Positions 53,020 to 63,905 of a stretch of DNA of 64,000 nucleotides are shown in pieces. Position numbers and translations under genes: made by a program. A model generated the notes under the pieces. The model saw only the letters and a list, made by a program, of their open reading frames with translations. It was not told the DNA's origin and made no database searches. Origin of the DNA: Synanceia verrucosa (Eukaryota; Chordata; Actinopteri; Perciformes; Synanceiidae). The stretch's first letter is position 1. Each line of letters begins with the position of its first letter. The stretch spans positions 14,685,001-14,749,000 of the forward strand of contig CM056559.1 in the NCBI GenBank assembly GCA_029721515.1, in the 5' to 3' direction.

Positions 53020-53340
53020 ATGGAATTCCTTCTGTCAGAGGGAGGCTGTGTTTGACTTGTCGGGGCTGGGTAAACACCGCTGTACGAACTTCTCCACGGC
53101 AGCTGTTCCCGTGGTAACGTGGTGGGCAGTGGAGGCGGGGCCACATGGGAGTTGTGGCGTTTTCATGAACTCATTTTTTTTTTTTTTTTAATTCACAGCC
53201 AGTCATTACTTTTACTATAGCGCAGCCCGGGCTGACCACTAAAAGGGCGGTGCAGACTGCCAACACCTTGTATGTGGAATTCATAAAACAATGGCTCACA
53301 CTAAATTCCCCGGCTGCATTCTCAATCAAGCTGGCAATGA
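53020..53340. promoter_or_regulatory. Candidate conserved non-coding element
   Basis: Unique GC-balanced sequence (GGGTAAACACCGC fork-head-like, CCGTGGTAACGTGG, ACAATGGCTCACAC SOX-like) interrupted by a T17 run at 53174-53190. Confidence 0.3.
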
Positions 53341-56300
53341 CTGTGTCTGTGTGCATTTATGTGCGTGTGTTGTGTGCACATGCAAGGGGCCATATATTTA
53401 GGTGTACAGCATCAAATGAATATCTCAATTTCTTGGCAGTTGACAGCCTGTTTGTCATCCACTCCACCACCAACAACTGACCTTCAGCAGCATAACTACC
53501 TTTATCCTGCCATACCTCTTCTATCCACTCCCTTCATCCCTTCGTCTCCGTTGCCTCTTTCACCCTCTATCTTTCTCAGCCTGACCTGCTTCTACTTCTC
53601 CCTCACTTTTTTGAGCTCTCCCCTTCCACAGCCTTTGTCATTGATCACTGATGCGATTGGTTGCCTCCATGCTCAGTAATGACCTGCCCTGGTAACCAGT
53701 CGGCTGCTCCACTCAGCCCCCTCCTAGATTGAACTGTCAGATGGCAGCGATTAATGGCTGGGCAGAGAGACACAGACTCACACCTGCAATGTCCCACCCT
53801 GCATTGCCCTGCCAATGCATCGCTGTCCCACCCTGGCTCAGCAGTGCAAGTATGTCATGTCCAGATCTTTCATAAGAATGGATAAATATTCAAATATGTA
53901 TTGGCGCATGTGTTTATGGGTGCATATAATTCATTGCTTTCATATATGTATTACTGCCCCCAAGCGTATGCACGCATTCTACCTTGCTGCATCAGCAGCT
54001 GGGAAGGTATGGTCAGAGCCGCTAAAAAGGCAGGAGGAAAAATGTCAATCAATAAAAACAATGATGAAAGTGTAATAAAAAAAAATGGAGGATTCAGAAG
54101 TACAGAACATACAATTCACTTAGGACCTTGAAAAGTAGAAAAAGTTGTCAATTCCACCAAATCAGAAAATAACTGAACTAACCACAGTATGCTCCACTAC
54201 TTAAATGACAGCATGTAATCATTATGTGTCTGCAGTGCTATACTTTGTTGCCCCCTGCTCTTCTTTATTACTATATTAGTTATGATTGCACCAGTAATCA
54301 TTCACTTATTCTACTGTTCGCACTTGAGTCGCTCTGCGCACAGGAATCAGAATAAATGCCTAAAATGCTAACATATGTTATTTCCTCAAACAGATATGAG
54401 TGGAGTGTTTGGTCTGGTCTCGCTCTGTCTGTCTGTTGAGCCCAGCACTGTAGGCCCACGCGGCTGTCCCGTGTTGTACTTGGCTGGCCGTCTGCTAACT
54501 GTCAGCGCAGTATCTCCTTACACTGATGAATGGGTAGTTTCCAGACCTTTCCCAAAGCTTTCATTCCCTTGTTCCAACGCTTCATCCAAAGGAATGGCCG
54601 TGAAAACAAGGGCTCCTCCGCCTGCTCACCAGCCTCCCTCGAGTGGAGCGCCAGCACTGAGACGGGCATGGAGGCTAAATTTAAAATGCTCCCTTTGGAG
54701 AGGAGATGAGACATGGAGCGAGGGAAGGAGATGAAGAGTAAAAGAGACACAGTAGAAGTAATACAAAGGAGAAAATACAATAAATATGGTGAAAAAGAAA
54801 GAAACTGAAGGAGAAAAGAAAGAGAGAGAGACAGAAGATGGAAGGAGCGTAATCCTCTGAGCAGTGAACATGTGAATATCAGGCCAGTAGGGGTTTGGCG
54901 CGTTGTGTGAAACGGAGATAAAATCGATTAGCTTGTCCACTGACCCAGTGAGCAGCGGGGCCCCCCATTGCCCTAGTCCTGCCACAGCCCTGACAGAGAC
55001 ATCCAGGCCCCCGAGGCCCCTTGGGGTCCCTTCTGGACACTGAGGTGAACAAAGTAGTGCCCTCCTGTCAAACTAAAGCCCTCAAGCACCAGCAAAACAA
55101 CAAACCATGCTGCAATGCTTCACTGCTCTCTGATTCCACAGGAGACAGAAGAGATGTAGTGTGGGCTGCTAAAAGAGGACACTGTGTGCAAGAGCTGGTG
55201 CTGGTAGTTTTGTTCTCAAACTCACTTTCTCATAAAAACTGACTGAGGAACACACTATGTTAATAACAGCGGAGGCTGTAGTTACTAAGGTGTGATAAAA
55301 GGCTTCAAAAGGCAGTAAAAATCAGTGTTTACCGTCTTTAATATTCCTTCTCCAGCCGAACCTTGATTTGAAGAGGAATACCTCATATAGGGAAGCATTT
55401 CAGCAACTCACCACTTCCTGTCATTTTCACACATTTTTTTTGAGAGAGATGCAACCAACATGTAAATAATAAAGTCAAGGTAAATAATTCCAGAGATGTT
55501 TTGATATTTCTCCAAAATTCCCAGAAGCACTGGCTTGAAAAAAAAAAAAAAATCCCACCTGTTGACAGACCCTGAAACCTCTCGCTATCGTTTTATCACC
55601 TTGTTTTCCTCACATGATTTCCTCATTCAGATCACTGGGTGAGGAGTAGCTCTTTGATTCCTGGCTCATTGTAGTGTATCTGACCCCGGAGGTCACAGAG
55701 TGGAAAGAAGTGGATGTGTCACCACTAAGCTCTTCTCTGTGTTAGAATAATATTTCTATGGTGCATTTAGGATGCTAACGCTAATCAAAACAGGACATCC
55801 TGAGGAGGGCCGTGCTCTCTCTTCCCTGGCCCCACTCACCGGCCGCTTTATGTTTTTGTGTTTGTGGACGAGTGACAATCCCAGGAAGCAGTGAGGAGGG
55901 TTCATCAAAGCTCGGAGCGGGGGGCCCTGGCTGCAGGATCGCTGGAATGCGGCGTGGAAAGGAATCTCCACTGTCCTATTGTTCCCTTGTTTCCTCGGTC
56001 TCATCACACGGCGGCACGTCCAGTTCACTTGCAGGTAAGAAGCACTAATCAGCCCTGAATTCCTTTCCATGGTCGCATTCTTTCCTTTGCTGTGACCCTG
56101 GCTGACCAACAACACTTGTGCACATGCAGAAGGTGCACAGACGCACAGTGGGGAAGTCATCAAGACAGATCTCAGGACAGGGACTTTGCATTTCCCTTTC
56201 TCAAAGTGGAACAGTGAAGCGATCACTAATAATGCATGAAAAGATGATCCACATCACCAAAGAAAGAAACTGAGATGCAACACAATGAGATAATTTGCTT

Positions 56301-57299
56301 CTCTATTCATAAATTATTTCATGGATTCATTACGAAAGGTTTTAATTAATTATCTGCGTAAAATGTTTCATGAAGAAACAGGAGAGCTGCAATACAACCC
56401 CCCTTTTTAGATTGACGATAATCAACCTTACTGTCCCTTCCTACCTTGCCTTTAATAATGGAATCCAAGCTTGTTTTCGTCTTTGTGTCTCTCACTGTAA
56501 CAATCACTGTTTCAGGACCGCTGCTATCACATTCAATCAGGTGAATATGGTGCAGTGTAAACTTCATCAGGAAGGCACCGGCTTTGATCACATCTCCCAA
56601 CTTCATCTCTCCCGTCCTGCGAGGGTTAGAGGTCACTGCTTAATGAGCTTTGGGGTGGAGAGTAAGGTGGGTGTTGTTGTGGCAGGGATGAAAGGTGTAC
56701 AAGAATCACACACACATAGCATATAAACACATAAACGCACACTCTGTCCTTATTCAGCGTCAGATGGGCACGACCCGATGCCCCATTTTTCGTCAGTGTT
56801 AATGAGAAATGACTTTCCTCCTCTCCGCCTATTCCTCCCTCACTCCCTCCATCCCTTGGGCCAGCCTGCTCCACCCAGGGAGATCCCCGAGCAGTGCTGG
56901 AACACACTGTTATCACCACATTCACAAAGCGATTGTTAGGTAATTCCTGTTTATAGCTATGTGCTCTCTCCAGTGTGTAAGAGTGAAAAACCCACTGCTC
57001 CCTCTGTCAACCAGTCATTAAATAGAAAGACTTGAGCATACCTGCCTGTACAAAGAGATTTGCCATTAATTCAAAACAACTGTAAATAAAACATGAACAG
57101 TTGGGATGGAAATAATAAATATATATTCTGCACCCACTTATTTGAGTTACTCGGTTGATACTATATTAATGAAAATAAAATGATCGTACTGGCAAATACT
57201 GGCAGCTTGAATAAAGTCACAACAAGCCTCTTGTTTAGTCTTTCTCTTCATGAAAGCACTCAACAATGTAGTAAAGTGACTTGAGGTAGTTATCTGATG

Positions 57300-57610
57300 T
57301 GAGACATGAGGCCAGAGTGTCGGGCCCTGTTTCTACCACCTGCTTCAGTTAATTGATTGGAGTATAAAATGATTGCATTTCTTTAATTAGCTAACAGACA
57401 TCTCTCCTCAAATCATGCCAAGGAGCGCTAACTTCATACTGCCTCATTAATAGCCCGGGGCGAAGCGCACCATCAGCAATCTGTTGACATTATAACTCCT
57501 CAGACATCATAACGACACAAATCAGTTTGATGTGCGGGTAAACTTTTCAACTCAGCAAAATGTCATTTATCTCGGACCAATTTATGATGAGAAAATGGCG
57601 GCCTGTCGCA
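57300..57610. promoter_or_regulatory. Candidate conserved non-coding element
   Basis: Repeat-free block with CAGTTAATTGATTGGAG (PBX/HOX-like TGATTG), AAATGATTGCATTTC (ATGATTGCAT, POU/HOX-like), TTTAATTAGC, CATTAATAGC and GACCAATTTATGATG. Confidence 0.4.
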
Positions 57611-59039
57611 CATTTGACGACCGTGCTATGTATATATGCCACAGAGCACCTTTGTTTTGTACCTGTACACGCTTAAAAGACGCATAAACACTCGTTCAAA
57701 TAATCACACACACACACTGCACCTCCCCTCCGAACACACACAAGCACAATCTATAAAAATATGCTTAGCTTGGGACTGCTGTGTTGATAATGACCTCAGC
57801 CTTGGCACCGTACTAGGCCAGACCAGACGGCCGACAGACTGGAGGCTTTTGTGTGGACTCCCTATCTCTAACTCCATGACCTTTAGGAGGGGAGAAGAAA
57901 GCAGAAATGAATTTTTTTTTTTTATTTCGAAGGGGTAAGGCTCGCTCATTGTTCTGTGTTGGTATGGTTTCCCTGTGGTAAACACACAGCGGTTCCCAGG
58001 CTTGACATGTTGCTGCACACTCTCCCCTCCCATCCTCCATCCATCCCTTGGTGTTCCCACACTGCCCTGTCTGGGTCGCTGCACCATACCGACCCCCCCT
58101 CAACAACGCACACACTTCACCATCAACAAACAAACATTGCTGCCTCACCCATAAGCATCACACACTCTCACATTTTCACCTGCCACCAGGGCCAGCATTC
58201 ATAAACGAATGCTTGTCTGCATGCTTTAATTCTCCACATACAGATGATGGACTGAGGTGGAGGAGAGGGAGTGTAGCTGGAAAAAAGGAGTAGAGATGGT
58301 AGAGAAGTCCTTGGGGCAGGGCTGCCACGTTGGGGCCAGAGAAGGGACCCATGACGAGGCCCTGGAAGCTCTCTGGTTGCTTGGGACAGGGGCCATCCTT
58401 CAAGCGGGTGACAAAAGTGCATAAACAAACCACTAACCTCATCAGCTCTCTGTTTACAGCCCTGAGACCCAAGTCCTGGACGACTCATTAACATCAGAAA
58501 CCGTCCAAAATAGCCATTTCTTGAGAAAGGGAGGGGGGAGTAGAAATGCTTCTCCAATAGTAAGAGAGGACGAAAGTGCATGTCAGACAGATGGGAGCAT
58601 TGATAGATGAGAGGGCCTTCCCACACACACACCAACACACACACAAACGGACACTGGTATTGATACACCCAATAAGGCATCTATGTCTTTGAAGTAGAAA
58701 AGTGTCGCCTTTTTTTCAATGGGCATTTCACACACAAACTTTCTTCCAAAGTAAACATCCAAACTCATACAAACAAAAAATATTATATCTTACAGTTTTG
58801 GCAAGGTAAAATATTTATTTCCTTGTCAAAGCAAACCAAAATTTTTAGTTTACTTGTAAATCGTGGTCATTTTAACATATGCCACATACTGACTGATGTG
58901 GTAGAAGTAATATGATTTTACTTGATACAAATTTCAGTGATTAAAACATGATAGGATCAGTTGTTTGTTATTTTTTTTCTGCATCAGCAAACAAGTTCAA
59001 ACTATTGACAGAAGTGCATGAGTAATAGGCTAACCTCTG

Positions 59040-60260
59040 ATGATTCTTGACCCGGGCCATTACTGAGGGAGATATGGGACATTTGTATACGAAGCTTTGG
59101 CACCAAGCGGAGCACAGGCAGAGAGCGCCGCTCCGGCACAACAAGGGCCTTTTAATGGGGTCTCTATTTCACTTTCCCCGCTTAGGTCCGCTCCCTCTCA
59201 CCTTTTAAATGGGCCGATCTATTAACCGTTTTAATGAGCTCCGCCAGACAAACGCGAGATGCATGGCCCATTGCACAATGCGAGGAGGACGACGCGCTTC
59301 TCAGCTGCAGAGAGGAGAGGCGCTGATAGACTGAGAGACACCGGGGCGCGCAAGGCCTCTCTCCTCTCTCTGTCTCTTTTCAGAGTTTCTCGCGTGCCAA
59401 TCAGTCGTGAGTGTGATTGTGTTTTGTGTGGAAAAAGTGTTTAACATGATCCACACTTTTGGACACAGGCGGGTCAATGAGTGATGACTGGCTAAATATT
59501 GTGGTGAATGTGAAAAATGATTAGCAAGCTTGCGCTTTGGGGTTTATTTTCACGGAGCCTTCAGAACAAGGATAGACTATGATTTTTTTTGCAGTGCGTA
59601 AAACAGATGAAGACCTAGTACATGCTGGAGGTCTGCAAATCACAATATCACTTATGTGAGATTAATCGTCATTGTATTTATCAAAGAGATCTATTTCACG
59701 TTATAATAAAAGATTTTATTGAGGCACAAATATGCTAAGTGGGCCTTTAATTAGGCGAGTTTAGATCATCAAAGCTTGTGATGCCCCCCCCCACATTTAT
59801 CTGCATAGCCCACAATTCACCGCGGGGTGCGGCCTGCCCGTGCGCCTTGGCTATACTTAGTTGGGAAGCAAAAGCGAGTTTTTGTGGCGCACCGCATTAC
59901 ATCTGGACGCGCGGACTAATCAGTAAGCCTCCATCAATCACTCTTACGTTTACCACCTCTCCATCACCTCCTCTATTACATCCACCCTCTACTTAAAAAA
60001 AAAAATCACAAGACTGTTCAGCAAGGAGGCCCCGTACATGCCCGTTTTAACATGACTTCTCCCGGACAGGCGGGGGCACACACTGAACGCATTTACCAGC
60101 AGAGCTCTTATGAGGGGTCTGGGAATTTAAATATTCACTGTTGACACTATGCAGACCTGGCTGGGGGCCAGAGCGGAGCGGGCCCGCTCCTCCGGGGACC
60201 CACAACATTCCCCCATTCTGACTGAGGAGGCAGAAGTCTTCAGTCTTAAATCTCGAGAAC
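59040..60260. promoter_or_regulatory. CpG-rich, promoter-proximal conserved-looking block
   Basis: 1.7-2.9 kb downstream of exon 1 in intron 1. It shows CpG-dense stretches (59100-59400 and 59815-59915), TTTTAATGGGG and TTTTAATGAGC, and a perfect 16-bp palindrome GGAGCGGGCCCGCTCC at 60175-60190. It could be an alternative promoter, a CpG island shore or an intronic enhancer. Short ORFs here have no known motif. Confidence 0.4.
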
Positions 60261-60713
60261 AATATTTGTTAAATTATTCCTCCTTTTTATATCTTGTGGT
60301 TTGCAAGTATATGTAAACAAGCTGGTGCAGTTTTACCATTTCTGTGCGTTTTTACAATAAAATAAAGTCAAGATGATGATGATTATTATTATGACGATGG
60401 TGTGTGCGCACCCATAATCCACGTCACAGTATTTTCCAAATAGTCGATAGAATCACTAGAGGTTATATTAGTATGTCCTCATCAGGGTGTCTGTATTAGC
60501 CTCTATTGCACTCTGGTGAAATATATTAAATAGTAAATTGCTTTTAACAGCTATTTCATAACGTACTGATCATTGTTAACTGTTCAAATCATTTTCGACA
60601 CATGTTGCAGCTGCTTAATGGTATTGTTTTATTTAGTTTATTTAGCTGTAGTCTATAAGCAGTGGATGTAAACACTGGTCACTGAGCTGACTGAAACTCG
60701 TGAAAATCATTAC

Positions 60714-60716
<3 letters not shown>

Positions 60717-60755
<39 letters not shown>

Positions 60756-60784
60756 TATATATATATCTATATATATATATAAAA
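60717..60784. repeat. (AT)n repeat with self-complementary centre
   Basis: About 68 bp of AT, interrupted by AGATATATATATATCT, so the run is palindromic and could extrude a cruciform. Confidence 0.95.
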
Positions 60785-61531
60785 TGTCTGCAAACACGAG
60801 AAAACTGCAGTCATTCAGGACATTGACATGATGTCTTTCTATTTTTTGGGCCTCGTTGTTTAAATTCTCACGAAAATATTCTACAATACAACTCTAGATA
60901 AATGATGTGGTTTACAATGAGAAGAACCTCAATTAAAATTCACCGTTCAAAAGCTGAAATGAATGGCACACCTGCAAAGATATTTACGCACAACATTTAT
61001 GAAAAATACTAACGTGTAGACTAGAGCTTGATTGGCACAGCTTTGGAAAAAAAAAAACATAATTTATTGCAGCGAATCAATGCATGAAGAGCCACATCAA
61101 TCATCACCTTGCATAAATTCTGATAGTTGATTAGGTCCAAGTAATTAAATCGATTTTATGACAAGAGTGATATCATACTGGTTGACTATTTCAAGTTATT
61201 ATTTTATCCTAAATGAATATGGTTAATAGAATAAGAAGCTTGCCTGGTGCAATGGTGTAAAGTCTGCGAACTTTTAACACGCGCGCATCTTAAGACTTAA
61301 TACATCAAAGTGCTCAAATTTTCATCCGTAGCAAAAGTTAAGATCAACACACGTTACGCATTAATATTCGGAATCAAATGCACGACACAGAACAAGAGTT
61401 ACAAACAAGATCCCTTCCCTGCAACATTCACCGTGCGTAAATGTCTAAATCCTCGGTTTCTTCTCTTTGCTCTCCATGAACCTGCCTTTTCCAAGTTGCT
61501 GCCCTGCAAACTGAAGCGACCAGCAGCCCGT

Positions 61532-61552
61532 AGCAGCAGCAGCAGCAGCAGC
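61532..61552. repeat. (AGC)7 trinucleotide repeat
   Basis: Seven perfect AGC units about 360 bp downstream of exon 1 in the direction of transcription, inside intron 1. It reads as Ser or Leu runs in unsupported ORFs. Confidence 0.9.
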
Positions 61553-61908
61553 GTGCAGTGACTGCGATGCAGCTGCCGATACACGGGACGCTACAATATA
61601 GGATATTACACTACAGCGCCCACTACATGCAACGAGTCATCCACTGGAGCCCTGCGCAAAGTTCCTCCATCGCTACCGAAACTTTACTTTAAAGTTTACT
61701 CTTCTCGTGACAGCGCGTTATTCCTTTTCTCCCGCGACCTCATCATCATCATTGGTCACTCTAAACAGGTAAAAGTGAAGTTTCTGGTGTTCAGGTGGAA
61801 ATGTAATCGCACAGAAACTATTGATAAACGCAGTGATAAAAGCGACAGTCTATAGGTATAAAAGATGGCATGGTTCAAAAGGAAAAAAGAAAGGGATGTT
61901 GCACCTAC

Positions 61909-61945
61909 TCGTGGCCAGTTTCCGTGCCCTGCCTTTGGACCTCAT
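61909..61945 (-). CDS. mecom: Coding exon 1 of MECOM/PRDM16-family gene (N-terminal RBBP4-binding peptide)
   Basis: Read on the minus strand, an ATG at 61945-61943 in a good Kozak context (GGCACCATGA) opens MRSKGRARKLAT and leaves one base (A, 61909) before a GT donor (GTAGGT, 61908-61903). As recalled, MRSKGRARKLAT plus the split serine is identical to the start of human MDS1-EVI1 and differs from human PRDM16 (MRSKARARKLAKS) at two positions. In this family the peptide docks on RBBP4 and recruits the NuRD chromatin complex; it belongs to the long, PR-domain isoform. The phase (one base carried over) fits exon 2, which starts with GT and so makes AGT, serine. The alternative donor two codons on (AGTAG|GTGC) would give an immediate TGA when joined to exon 2. 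The exon is too short for any ORF scan, and was found by reading the motif. Whether the locus is mecom itself, prdm16 or an extra paralog is open. Confidence 0.85.
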
Positions 61946-62300
61946 GGTGCCAGTCTCTCGGCGTGGGTTTGTTTGGATTTTTTCTTGGATCTTTTTTCCT
62001 CCGTGTTTTTTTTTTTTTAGTTTTTCTCTGTCCTTTTTCTCGGGGTTTCTCTATCCAAGCGCGCTATCTCTCCAGCATTGTCAGCCTGGACACCTTCGCA
62101 CATGCGCACATACCCCGAGGTCTGCCGGCAGCAAGTGGCGGAAAAAAAAGTTTGGGACGATTTATCACTTTGATATTGGTCAAGATGTTAGATGAACCGG
62201 TGTGCATCTCCTCTCTTGTCGGAGTTTTCAGACGCGCACTGTGAGAGAAAGCCGGGCACACTGCAAAAAGTGTCCGACGTCGGTATGCCTCACTTTCAGC
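61946..62300 (-). promoter_or_regulatory. Probable 5'UTR and core promoter of the MECOM/PRDM16-family gene
   Basis: Upstream of the exon 1 ATG the minus strand runs through an A-rich leader (about 61965-62040) into a CpG-containing stretch. Visible elements are a near-consensus NRF1-like site (GCGCATGTGCG, about 62097-62107), a CCAAT box on the minus strand (62179-62175), a CCGACGTCGG palindrome (62274-62283) and a very short upstream ORF (ATG CTG GAG AGA TAG, 62078-62064). No clear TATA box is seen. The start site cannot be fixed from sequence. A TSS between about 62,080 and 62,150 would suit the NRF1/CCAAT positions, but this is inference. A non-coding first exon further upstream is equally possible. 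Confidence 0.45.
62064..62078 (-). other. Possible upstream ORF (MLER-stop) in the 5' leader
   Basis: A five-codon ATG-to-TAG ORF lies about 120 nt before the main ATG. It matters only if transcription starts upstream of 62078. Its ATG context (gacaATGC) is moderate. Such small uORFs can dampen translation of regulators; here this is only a possibility. Confidence 0.25.
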
Positions 62301-63095
62301 CGTGTTGTTTATCTAACGCGCAGAGAAACTTTAACTGAAATGCTTCCAGTGCAGTTTGGACTTACTTCAGAAGCAAGAGCCATGTATTTTAAATTAGAAC
62401 AAAAAGCAGCACAATTAGTTGTGGACAGCTTGGACACACTTCTTCCGGTTTAAACCAAGTTAAACAAGAATAAATCAATGCAATAAAGATGTGTCACTTG
62501 TTTAAAAAAAAAAAAGTTTGACAATGAGCAGTGAATGAAATGCTTTCATAGAGATGGATATTTTTTGCAGTACAGTTTCTCTAGAGTGCACAAGACATTA
62601 ATTATAACCATCCTGATTCTCAATCTTTATTGCGCACCTTTTCTCTTTAAATGTAGTCACATCAATCAACGTTCACTTAAATTACCAATGCTGGATATAG
62701 TCATTAAAGATTTTATATATTTTAATTGTGTTCCTACCATAATACAGTACAGAGCACTAGAAAATGAATGAACACCCCCACCACCCCTCCTGCTTGGGCA
62801 CCCGACTGACAGCTCTAATATGAGAGTGCCCACTTTTTTTTTCCTCTTGTTCTCTCTGTGCTGACAATTATTAATATGTTAAGTGCTTAGTATTAATGCC
62901 TGTTTGAGACGTTGCTGTTGCAGTGCGTAAATTTCATCACTTGGTAATTGCCGAAGGCTCGAAAAGGATGTTTTCACTCGGTTTAACTTGGAAGGAGAAC
63001 AGCTCTATATCAAGAAAAGAAAGAGGAAAAAAAAGACGTTTGTCCAAACCATCTCAGTGGGTGGAATAATGTTTGAAACAACTTCTTTTCGCTCT

Positions 63096-63099
<4 letters not shown>

Positions 63100-63127
<28 letters not shown>
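63100..63127. repeat. T20/A8 homopolymer palindrome
   Basis: A run of about 20 T is followed directly by a run of 8 A. It could be part of a decayed retroposon tail or simple sequence; nothing else supports an element here. Confidence 0.7.
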
Positions 63128-63369
63128 GGGCCACAATCATAAAATGCATGCCATCCAGGCACTAAAAGTCAATAAAATCACTGCATGTCTGCTGTTATCA
63201 CATAAACATTTTATAGAGGCATATTTAGATACTGAGTCATATATCAGCAGTAGAGTACCAGCCACATACAAAAACAGCAAATCGTGATTTGTTACCATGA
63301 TTTGTATTTTATTGCAGAAAGCTATGAAAAAAACAGTAAAAAAAACTGTGTCCACACGGATGGATACCA

Positions 63370-63610
63370 TAAAGGTGTAGCCTGCGTGTGGCCAAATAGA
63401 GACAGCGCATAATTAAAGTAATTGCCAATTAATTAGACCCGTATGAGATCATGCTGACCTTGTAGATGAACTCTTAAATGGGTTGTGAACTCGAGCTATC
63501 GATTCTAAACTGTGTTGTAACTGATTATAGTCCTGACATCATGCCACGCATTAGGAGGAAAAATATTTATGCTGACCAGATATGGAAACATCTCCACACA
63601 CCGACCACTC
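63370..63610. promoter_or_regulatory. Candidate upstream conserved non-coding element
   Basis: About 1.4 kb upstream of exon 1: GCGCATAATTAAAGTAATTG, CCAATTAATTAGAC and AAATATTTATGC within unique sequence, a tight cluster of homeodomain-type cores. Confidence 0.35.
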
Positions 63611-63880
63611 CAATAAATATATGATCTATGCATAATGGGGCAAACAACACTCCAAAGAGTATTTTGTAACTTATTCCCAAAATCATTTTCTTAACAAATT
63701 GACATATATTTTAAAGATGTAGTTCCAAAACTCCACAAACCTTCTAAATCGCAATCCCTCGTTTAAATAACCGACTTAAAAGAGGCTAATACTGATAATT
63801 TATTGTGGTTGTACTTCGCTCTACCTCTACTGTAATGACATAAATGATGCTATTTAGTGGGTTGCGCCTACAGAAGGTAG

Positions 63881-63905
63881 GAGAGAGAGAGAGAGAGAGA
63901 GAGAG
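63881..63905. repeat. (GA)12 microsatellite
   Basis: Perfect GA run upstream of the gene. Confidence 0.95.

Larger units (their letters stand above)
49819..59039. other. Intron 1 segment without recognised gene
   Basis: Holds A18 at 50297-50314, a T17 run, A-runs at 55537-55551 and two CNE-like blocks. A purine-rich tract lies at 54700-54850. ORFs of 156 (55756-56226) and 170 residues (58168-58680) on the minus strand have no domain and no family resemblance. Confidence 0.45.
22496..61908 (-). other. Intron 1 of the MECOM/PRDM16-family gene (39,413 bp)
   Basis: It is bounded by the GTAGGT donor after exon 1 and the TTTCTCAG acceptor before exon 2, in matching phase (1). No further exon was recognised inside it on either strand; ORFs here are short, run through repeats and carry no family motif. 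It holds two TTAA MITE copies, a SINE, LINE tails, many microsatellites and numerous low-repeat blocks with homeodomain-type and E-box motifs that look like conserved non-coding elements (listed separately). A long first intron rich in regulatory DNA is typical of MECOM and PRDM16. Alternative promoters or non-coding exons could lie here unseen. Confidence 0.75.
60261..61908. other. Start of intron 1, next to exon 1
   Basis: AT-rich from 60260 to 61400, containing the palindromic AT repeat. GC content and CpGs rise from about 61,430 toward exon 1, consistent with proximity to a promoter. The (AGC)7 repeat lies here. Confidence 0.5.

Noticed and set aside
55756..56226. 156-residue minus-strand ORF
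   Set aside because: No recognisable family, no splice logic; chance ORF in intron 1.
58168..58680. 170-residue minus-strand ORF
   Set aside because: It runs through a CA repeat and purine/pyrimidine-biased sequence with no domain signature.
61901..61909. Alternative exon 1 donor AGTAG|GTGC
   Set aside because: Joining there to exon 2 gives the wrong phase and an immediate TGA.
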